From: Vigna angularis
Lineage: Eukaryota; Streptophyta; Magnoliopsida; Fabales; Fabaceae
DNA length: 64,000 nucleotides
Reading direction: 5' to 3'
NCBI RefSeq assembly: GCF_016808095.1
Contig: NC_068980.1
Location: forward strand, 16,061,388 to 16,125,387
In this document: positions 55,691 through 63,299 of the stretch, in pieces
How the letters are laid out: each line of letters begins with the position of its first letter
Numbering within the stretch: position 1 is the stretch's first letter
Translations under genes and position numbers: made by a program
Notes under the pieces: generated by a model
What the model saw: only the letters and a program-made list of their open reading frames with translations
Databases searched by the model: none
Told to the model about the DNA's origin: nothing

Positions 55691-56724
55691 CCCATGCTTG
55701 AGCGCCCTTTCAGGGACGTTGAGTGCTAGTCTTCAAGTAACGTTTCAAGCCTGGGCGCCCTTCATGGGACGCTGAGTGCCACTCCTCTCGCAAGCTCGCT
55801 TGGGCGCCCTAAGTTGGCGCGTTGAGTGGTGTCAACATTGGCCCATGATCCAATTCAGTTGTATATAAGGACTTGGACGTCCTAGAGGGAGTATCTTTTG
55901 ACATAATTGACACAAATCCATATTTTTCCAACTCTCTGGAGGTAGAAGTGGATGCGGAAGCTCTCCTCTTCAAATTTTAGGGTTTATCTTTCATTCTCAT
56001 TCCATTGTTCATCTAGTTTCTCCATGACAAGGAGGAACTAAATTCAATTTGTTGTTGGGGGATGATGTAACCTTGTGAACTCTCATGTATTTGAATTGGT
56101 TTTAATTAATATATGCTTATTTCATCAATTGTTAGGGTTATTCTTCTTTGCTCTATGCTTGTTATGTTTAACTCATTCATGACATGAGCATTGGTTTTCG
56201 TGATATGGACCCATATGGGGAAACCTAGATCTGGAGAACTGCTCCCAAAAGCAATATTGCCCAAGGATGGGGATATGAGGTTTGGTCGTCTTAAGCTTCT
56301 AATCGTAATGCATAATTAATTATTAGGGATACAAGGGATTATGGTCTAGTAATTAAGGATAGGCTTTCTTCGCCGAGGGATCAAGTTTTAAGTAATTTAG
56401 AAAGTGATGTTAACAATTGAATGAAGAAGATGAATTCTTATATGCATGAGAGTAAACAAGGTGAAATCTAAACCCCAACAACATACTCATCTCATATTTT
56501 CAATATCATTCATTCATCTTTGTGTTTTTCTTTAATTGATCAAAAGTGCATTCATATTTACTTTCTTATTTTTACATTCAAAACCCTAAAATTGTTCTTC
56601 AAAGTCTTAATTAGTTAAGTAATTACATGACTATTGAGTGTCGTGAGTCTCTTGGGAAACGATACTTGGTCTTACCAATTATTGTTACTTGATATGATTC
56701 GGTACGCTTGCTGAGGTCTTAACA
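55690..56724 (+). repeat. Element C 3' LTR, 5' part missing
   Basis: GC-rich CTTGAGCGCCCTTTCAGGG-type repeats (55698-55830), TATATAAGG at about 55863, the standard LTR body, and the end GAGGTCTTAACA. It is joined to the ORF fragment without PPT or LTR start, so a deletion removed them. Confidence 0.82.
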
Positions 56725-57321
56725 ACTACTAATCATACATTAAACAAATTTAAACACCCATATAAGTCATCAAAAATCACACAATAACACAATTTCTTTA
56801 TGTCATCATGATACTCTCATTTAGGTAAGAAAAACAGCTTTGAAACCCTCACCAAAAGCTCCGGAAGGGTCCAAAACCCCAAAAACGAGCTAAAGAACGT
56901 CCAAAATTGGTACATGAAACCCCGAAATTGGTATTTCCAAAATCGAAAAGAGAAACCAAAACTGATGCGGTAGCGCTCAACGCCCAGAACCCTAAGCGCC
57001 AGAGCCACTGGAATGGTGGCGCTCAGCATTAGAAAGCTGACGCCCCTGTAATGGTGGCGTTTAATGCTAGAAAACTACTCCTCAACGTCATATTAGTTGA
57101 CAACACACTATTTTCATGGACTTTGATGCACTTGAGACTTGTTCTTATGATCAAATGGATTCCTTAAACACTAGAGTTGATGCAAAAACATATTTAGAAT
57201 TGAAACAAAGTATCCATTTGATCATTAGACCCAAAATTAGGTGCATTAAGTCTTTTTGAAACCTCCAAAATTACCTAAACTCAAAACAACACTTTATAAT
57301 CCCTATATCAGTTTACCAACT
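56725..57321. repeat. Second copy of the unclassified repeat, host site of element D
   Basis: 57045-57321 matches 50724-51000 closely (shared ACACTAGAGTTGATG and CCCAAAATTAGGTGCATT). Element D's LTR begins right after CAACT (57317-57321), where the other copy continues GCATAAACAAG. The left part, 56725-57040, has GGTGGCGCTCAGC-type motifs and no gene. Confidence 0.6.
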
Positions 57322-58620
57322 TGATGGACAAATTTGTAAGCACCAAAATATGATGTCACAAACTTGTTTCACAATCGGCAAGTATGACCGAATCGTTCAA
57401 GTAATAAACTTGGTAAGACCAAGTATCGTTCTTCCCAAAGGACTCACGGCCTAGTTTAGTTGTGTGGTTTGTTGATTAGCTAAGACTTACAAACGAAATA
57501 ATTGGATTATATTATGCAAGACGAAAACTAAACATGTATGCATGAATTGATCAATGGCAAAGACAAAAGATAAACACTTTCAATGGATTATATGAATGAA
57601 TATGTTGTTGGGGGTCAATTTCATCTCATCCACTCTCATACATTTTAGGAATTCAACATTCAAATCATCATTGTTAATGCCACTCTCTAAAGTACCATTC
57701 TAGATGGCTTCTCCCTAATCAAATAGTTCATACAATTCCTAGCATTCCTAATGATTAGTTCATGAGTGCAGGAGCTTAACGACAACCAATATAATATTGT
57801 CAGTATAATATTGGGAGAAATTCCCGGATCTAGACTTCCCCGTACGTGTCCGTATCGACAAAACCAATAATCATGCAATAGAATGAGTTAAACAATGCAA
57901 GCATTAAGCAAAGAGGAAAAACCCTAACTAATGATGAAAGAAAGCATAAGTCTTAGATTAAGATGCAAGCATAAATTCCATATATGAGAGCTTCAAGAGA
58001 TTACATTGATTCCCCAACAAACATACAAGGTTTAGTTCACCATATTCATGGTGAACCTAGATGAACAATAATGAAAGAATGAAAGAATAAACCCTAAAAA
58101 GGTGAAGAGGTAGCCTGAGCATCCAAGATCCTCCTTCAAAGGGGTGGAAGAGAGAGTGTTTGCCTCGTTTCTGCCAAAGATGTTTAACCCTAGGACGTGC
58201 AAGCCCTTATATACTAATCTAGAGTTACAAAAGATTACAAAAGCCCAAGCCCAAAAAGTGCCGCTCAGCGGTGGTTGCGCGTCTTCTTTCTTCCCCTCAG
58301 CGGCCATTTTGCCCCTCAGCGGTACCAACGTGACTCCTTAAGTGCCGCTCAGCGGTAAATTACCGCTGAGCGGTGCTTTCGACTTCTCTTTTTGCACTCT
58401 TTCTTGTCTTTTCTAATGTCACTTCTCTCCTTCTTCACTCTTTTCACTAAATTCACCTTAAAACCTGCACAAAAACACTCAAATCAAGCATAAACCTGTC
58501 CAGCTCTCTTATTTCTGAAAATAAAGATAAAAGGCATGATTTCAAGCTAGTTTCTAAGTCTAAAGGTTGCTTTTAGTATCAATTTTAAGCATGAAAATAA
58601 CAGTTTTTCAACTGTTATCA
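57322..58620 (-). repeat. Element D 3' LTR
   Basis: 1299 bp; on the minus strand it starts TGATAACAGTTGAAAAACTG and ends ACAAATTTGTCCATCA. The start is a perfect hairpin. The end region carries the primer-site-like tract as a decayed AGTTTGTGACATCATATTTTGG. Palindromic CCGCTCAGCGG motifs are at 58261-58376 and TATATAAGGG at about 58213-58204. Confidence 0.85.
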
Positions 58621-58633
58621 CAACCCCAAACTT
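58621..58633 (-). other. Element D polypurine tract
   Basis: CAACCCCAAACTT on the plus strand (AAGTTTGGGGTTG in element sense) touches the LTR start, identical to the PPT of element E. It primes plus-strand DNA synthesis in such elements. Confidence 0.85.
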
Positions 58634-59892
58634 AGAACTTTGCTTGTCCTCAAGCAAACAAAATGTAACTCCATCTCCAACCAATTCATATGATGGTTCA
58701 CTCATTCAAAATCCTTTTCTCAAGATAAGTAACAACTTCACTCAAACTTATGACCAAAAGTTCAATCAAGATGTGCACATGTTTTAGTGTTCACAAAGTC
58801 ATTTAAATTCCAACAAATACTATTTTTCATGAATGATCAATCAATTAAGCATGGATGTTCATGTGTTTATGGAATATTTCCTCACTAGGTAAAGTGTTTC
58901 ACTCAACACACAAGTGTATAAGAGGTAAAGTGTTTCACTCATTCACTTCACTATCACAATGTCACATGAATCAACTTTGCCTTTCATTTTACCACAATCA
59001 AAAACATTCACAAGCATGCATCATCACAAGGACTTTTCAATGGCTTATAATGTGGCTGGGCTAACAAGAAAATTGGTTTTTCTGGATCGCAAAATCCTTG
59101 AGTTAAGAGAATCATAACAACACAATCATCTTATTCATTCCCAACTTGTCTTTTACCTTTGCATTTGCATTGAGCTTTACTTCTTTTTCTTTTCTCTTTG
59201 CATATTCTTACTTTTTAGCTTCTTAGCTCAATGCTTTTCTTTTCATATTTTCCCATCAACCCCAAACTTGAACATTTAACAATACCATACAAGATCTTCT
59301 ACTTAACTCAAGGTAAAGATTTTCAATCAAAGGGTTTCAGTGTATGTTCAAGGCTAAGGGTTCAAAGGATAGAACACAACGTGTTCTCTTTTAGTAGGCT
59401 AACTTTATGAATTTGGCCAATAAAAAGGGTTCCAACAAATGGCCTTGATCACATGATGCAAAACAAGCAATTGATTCAATCATAGAAAACCTGGGCAAAA
59501 TCATTCATGCTTTCAAAGTAATAGCATTCAATCATACCAAAAACTCTGGAGCTCAAAACCTCACATGTAAGCTCATTCACATTTGACATACACATCCTGC
59601 TTAATTTCACAATCACAATCATGATATCATGCATTTGTTCACAAAGCTTGTGAATCACCTGTATAAGCATTTTAATGTGCACATCATCTCAACATCAATC
59701 AATCAATAAGCATCATCAAGCATTACTTATCAAACAATCACAGTTAATAGCAAACCATCACACAAACCAGGTTTCCAACAGAGTACATCAAACCCTAATC
59801 TAAAAACAAAAACAAATAAGTTCAGAAAACTTAAACCACAACAGCATAATCATTTGATAGCATTCATCAGTAAATGCTATCTCAGCTCCTCA
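58634..59892 (-). other. Element D 3' noncoding region with PPT-like copy
   Basis: About 1.26 kb between the ORF stop and the PPT, collinear with A (1300-2340) and E (19700-21003), with no ORF. A second AAGTTTGGGGTTG copy is at 59257-59269. A small duplication AGTGTTTCACTCA occurs at about 58881 and 58928. Confidence 0.7.
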
Positions 59893-61128
59893 TCAGTCTG
59901 AGCTGTCCTCTGTATCTTCCTCTTCCTCCTCATCTTCATCTTCATCAAATGCATCTTCCTCCTCAGCTTCATCTTCTTCCATATCTCTTGCTGAAGCTTC
60001 AGCTGCTCCAGCTCCTCCTCCATGTACCGGTTCTTCTGGCCAAGCTACTACATTATGGAATTCATCCATAGTCCACCTGTGGGCTGGAGGTGTATCATAC
60101 ATCCCCACTATCATCTCAGCAGTGGCCACCTGCCCTCTATGAATGGACTGCAACTGAGCACCTATAAGAGACATATACATATCCCTCATCTGAAATGGTT
60201 CTGCTTCATTTGTATCAGCAGATGTCTGGCTCTGTGCTGGCCCTCTCTCTCTACGAGCACGGCGTGGTGGAACTGGCTGAGCTGCATCCTCACCTCCACA
60301 GTACTGTCTATAATAAGCCTCATCAATAGCTTTTCTTGGCCTCTCAAATGGTGGAACAGAAGTGTCCACCCCTGCTAGCTTGCAGAGGTGAGTGATCAAA
60401 GAAGGATGTCCTAGTGGTGCTTTGTTGTTTGAGGTGTTAGCACATACACTGATTTCATCAGCTATTACCTGCCCAATATTAACATTCAAGTTTCTGATAG
60501 CACAGTAGATGAATAGTGCCCTACTGAGAGTAATATCTGACACATGTGAACATGGCTGAATGTTGGCATGAGAAAATGCCATCCAATACTTTGCAAGAGG
60601 AGTCAAATCTGTCCTCCTAATGTTAACCACTGCGCCAGATCTATTCCTTTGGAAGTGTCCTCCAGGTATACACATTACTCTCTCAACATCCTCAAAGTCA
60701 GCACCTTCCTCCATGCTAAGAGCAAACTGACATTGCTCACCAGCCCACACAGTATCCAGGAAGTTGTTGATAGAATCAGGATCAAACCTGATAGAATGGC
60801 CTCTGACATAGCCCAAATAATTCTCAGCTGGATGATCACCAATCTTCTTTGCATTGGTGTAGAATTCCTTGACCACAGCTATGTTGGCAGGTGCTGGATA
60901 AGTGACTAGCTTTCCCCAATCATTCCCTAACACTTGCTCTCCAAATTGAGGAGCAAAGTTAGGTATCATTCCAACCTTTCTCTCCATTAGAAGTCTCCTG
61001 TCCTGAACCACCCTAAAGTGCTTCTCATGTTTCCTAGAGAGGAACCTGCTAGAGTGGGGTTGCTCTGGTTCCTTTTCTTTCCTCTTAGTTGCCATGGTTT
61101 TCAATCTCTTTCCTGAAGAGGATGCCAT
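59893..61128 (-). CDS. Element D env-position ORF, putative plant transposon protein type, intact
   Basis: Open from ATG at 61128 to a stop at about 59893, 411 residues (ten more codons upstream are open but belong to the candidate intron). The N-terminus is basic (MASSSGKRLKTMATKRKEKE), then a globular part with GMIPNFAPQFGEQVLGNDWG, NIAVVKEFYTNAKKIGD and LGHPSLITHLCKLAGVDTSV, and a strongly acidic tail (about 35 of the last 45 residues Asp/Glu). It matches the plant family annotated as putative plant transposon protein (Transposase_32-like), found in the env position of Athila-like elements. No signal peptide or membrane span is visible, so a classical envelope role is not supported. The function is unknown. 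The acceptor 2 nt before the ATG suggests expression from a spliced RNA. Confidence 0.8.
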   Translation of the reverse strand: MASSSGKRLKTMATKRKEKEPEQPHSSRFLSRKHEKHFRVVQDRRLLMERKVGMIPNFAPQFGEQVLGNDWGKLVTYPAPANIAVVKEFYTNAKKIGDHPAENYLGYVRGHSIRFDPDSINNFLDTVWAGEQCQFALSMEEGADFEDVERVMCIPGGHFQRNRSGAVVNIRRTDLTPLAKYWMAFSHANIQPCSHVSDITLSRALFIYCAIRNLNVNIGQVIADEISVCANTSNNKAPLGHPSLITHLCKLAGVDTSVPPFERPRKAIDEAYYRQYCGGEDAAQPVPPRRARRERGPAQSQTSADTNEAEPFQMRDMYMSLIGAQLQSIHRGQVATAEMIVGMYDTPPAHRWTMDEFHNVVAWPEEPVHGGGAGAAEASARDMEEDEAEEEDAFDEDEDEEEEEDTEDSSD

Positions 61129-61130
61129 TC

Positions 61131-61539
61131 CTGCATTCAAAACACAAACCAAAACCACAAAACATGATGTTAATCATTAGTAAAACATAGAACACAACTC
61201 CTTTCGAAGCTAAACCACCGCTGAGGGCCAGAATTTCCCCTCAGCGCCACCAGTAACACACGCAAAACCAAAAAAACCCAAATCTGGCAGAGTGCCGCTC
61301 AGCGGTAAATGCCGCTCAGCGGTGACCTGCAGATTTTTGCAAATCTCGTTTTAAAACTGTCCTAACTCCACCCAAATGCAACTTTCAGTTTTCCAGTTCA
61401 TAATCAAGCAGTTTAATCGGTTCAAATATCAAGTATATCATCAAATCATTCATAGAAATCAAAATCCCTAAATATTCATGCTTTGACAATCACATTCAAA
61501 TTCAAGAACCCTAGAATGAACCAAATGCATTTTACTTAC
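61131..61539 (-). other. Candidate intron before the env-position ORF of element D
   Basis: Minus-strand donor CCCAA/GTAAGT with GT at 61539-61538; T-rich tract and acceptor TTTTGAATGCAG ending at 61131. Length 409 bp. The position relative to the ATG is the same as in C. It contains CCGCTCAGCGG palindromes (61293-61322). Confidence 0.6.
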
Positions 61540-61594
61540 TTGGGTGGAGATGCTAGATGATATGAGAATGCTTCCAAACTAGAATGCTCTCTTC

Positions 61595-61607
61595 CAACCC
61601 CAAACTT
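61595..61607 (-). other. Additional PPT-like sequence in element D leader
   Basis: CAACCCCAAACTT on the plus strand, a third exact copy of the PPT core in D, just upstream (in element sense) of the candidate splice donor. Confidence 0.6.
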
Positions 61608-61985
61608 TGATGGCACACTAGTGAAAAAGTGAGTGAAAGAGAGATTTTCTAAAGAGGGAAGAGTGAAAAGATGTGGAAAACCTAAGAGAATGTGTGTGGA
61701 AGTGTTTGTGCAGAGAGAAGCCAGAAAATAAACCCTAAAACGCAGCTTGGGGTATAAAAAATACCCTAATGGGCTCGGGTCCCGCTAAGGGGAACTTAAG
61801 CCCCTTTGCGATAGTACCGCTCAGCGGTAATTGCCGCTCAGCGGCACTTTCGTGAAGTGCTCCCCTCCTTCTTTTCTTGACCTACGTGACTTCCCTACAT
61901 GTCCCTCATAGGTTCCCTGCAATTCAATGTTGAAAATGCTTATGCAAATCCTAACTAAAAATAAACAAACAAAAACAATCAATCA

Positions 61986-62313
61986 ACTGGGTTGCCTCCC
62001 AGGTAGCGCTTGTTTAACGTCACGAGCCTGACCCAAAATCCACCAACACCCATCAGTAGGTGTTTCAAACTTGCTAGCACCCATCAGTAGGTGCAAAATT
62101 TCTTACCAACACCCATCAGTAGGTGTTACAAACCTAGTATCCTTCAGTAGATACTTAACCACCTAGCATCCTTCAGTAGATGCTAAATTCAACAAAATAT
62201 TTACAAAATAATATTCACAAATTAAACCAAATCAAAATTTAAAAGTTTGTCAATCACTGGGTTGCCTCCCAGCAAGCGCTCTTTTAACGTCATTAGCTTG
62301 ACCCAATAAAGTT
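61986..62313 (-). other. Hairpin array between duplicated GGGAGGCAACCC motifs, element D
   Basis: Two copies of the block TTAA..(A/C)AAGCGCT..TGGGAGGCAACCCAG, at 62313-62256 and 62035-61986, each with hairpin CTGGG-AGGCAA-CCCAG, enclose five short hairpins at 62045-62185. The loop (plus strand) is always C(A/T)TCAGTA, while the stems are AACACC/GGTGTT, GCACC/GGTGC, AACACC/GGTGTT, AGTATC/GATACT and TAGCATC/GATGCTA. Element A has counterparts. Confidence 0.75.
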
Positions 62314-63239
62314 CACGTTCCATCTTCTGTATAGTTGATGTAGTCTTTCCACCAACTTCTCAACTGCTTCCTTTGGACTGTTTTGGTTCTTCTAGAATAT
62401 GGAGACTCTACCTCTATCATCTCCTTTTCTTTGAAGCCCTTCACAACCCACAACTTGTTCTTGAGTCTCACAGGTGTACCAAGTTGGGGTTTTCTTTTCT
62501 TCCAGTCCCTAGGAATCTCTTCTCCTTTTCCAGTTTCTTCTTCATCCTTGGGTACCTGAAACAACAAACAGTGGTTACCTGAAACCTCAAGATTTTCATC
62601 TTGACTTCTAGTCATGGGTGCATCTCGAAATGCAGCTTTATAACTAGCCTCTTCCTCCTTTGCTTGCGTTTCATCCTTGAAGACATCCACCACCACTCTC
62701 TCCTCTCTGTCCTGAAGCACTACTATACCTTCATGTACATCAATGATGGCCCTGGCCGTTTTCATAAACGGTCTTCCAAGTATAATAGGTATCTTCTCAG
62801 TCTCCATTTTCATCACCACAAAGTCTGCTAAAAATTGAAGTTTGCCAACACAAACTATAATGTCCTCAGCAATCCCACATGGCTCCTTTGAAGATCCATC
62901 GGCCATTACTAGATTAACCTTTACAGGTTTCACTTTAACATTGCCAATTTGCTCCAGTAAAGAATAAGGTATCAAGTTAACACTTGAACCTAAATCAAGG
63001 AGAGCTTTCTTTACCTTTTTCTTCCCTATAGTACAAGGGATAGAAAAACTACCTGGATCTGGTGCTTTAGGAGGGAATGACTCTTGCTTAACAGTTATAC
63101 ACTTTTCTTCCTCAACATCTCTACGTCTCTTCTTTGTAGACGTTCCTTCATCTGATTTTGTGTAAACTGCAATTTTCTGTAGAATTTGTTCCCAAGGTGC
63201 GTCATTATCAACCATTCTGAATAACTCTGTGAAGTCCAT
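62313..63239 (-). CDS. Element D protease with conserved C-terminal extension
   Basis: 308-codon frame. Residues about 50-165 hold the retropepsin: GSFSIPCTIGKKKVKKALLD, LGSSVNLIPYSLLEQIG and IPIILGRPFMKTARAIIDVH. Residues about 175-308 are the extension: an acidic linker, then PQLGTPVRLKNKLWVVKGFK and SPYSRRTKTVQRKQLRSWWK, present also in A and partly in C but absent from element E. It could be a small beta-rich or integrase-tail-derived module; I do not recognise it. The start ATG at 63239 is the first in frame; a stop and frame change at 63300 separate it from gag. Confidence 0.8.
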   Translation of the reverse strand: MDFTELFRMVDNDAPWEQILQKIAVYTKSDEGTSTKKRRRDVEEEKCITVKQESFPPKAPDPGSFSIPCTIGKKKVKKALLDLGSSVNLIPYSLLEQIGNVKVKPVKVNLVMADGSSKEPCGIAEDIIVCVGKLQFLADFVVMKMETEKIPIILGRPFMKTARAIIDVHEGIVVLQDREERVVVDVFKDETQAKEEEASYKAAFRDAPMTRSQDENLEVSGNHCLLFQVPKDEEETGKGEEIPRDWKKRKPQLGTPVRLKNKLWVVKGFKEKEMIEVESPYSRRTKTVQRKQLRSWWKDYINYTEDGT

Positions 63240-63299
63240 TTGTTTCTCTTGATTTGTTGGAAAAAGAAAAGTGTTCTTCCTTTCTACTTCTCTTCTTTC

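Larger units (their letters stand above)
51222..56724 (+). mobile_element. Element C: pol-less Athila-like retrotransposon (gag-PR-intron-env-position ORF)
   Basis: Truncated 5' LTR (51222-51666), good PBS (51673-51690), gag (51850-53100), long protease ORF (53104-54507), an intron-like segment (54434-54926), an env-position ORF of the putative plant transposon protein type (54929-about 55690), then a truncated 3' LTR (to 56724) joined without PPT. There is no RT, RH or IN. The order matches D. Both LTRs end GTCTTAACA. Confidence 0.82.

Noticed and set aside
60022..60909. Plus-strand ORFs of 118 and 113 codons
   Set aside because: Shadows of the intact minus-strand env-position ORF of element D.
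62045..62185. CRISPR-like array
   Set aside because: The repeats are short hairpins with variable stems inside a plant retroelement; no uniform repeat-spacer pattern.
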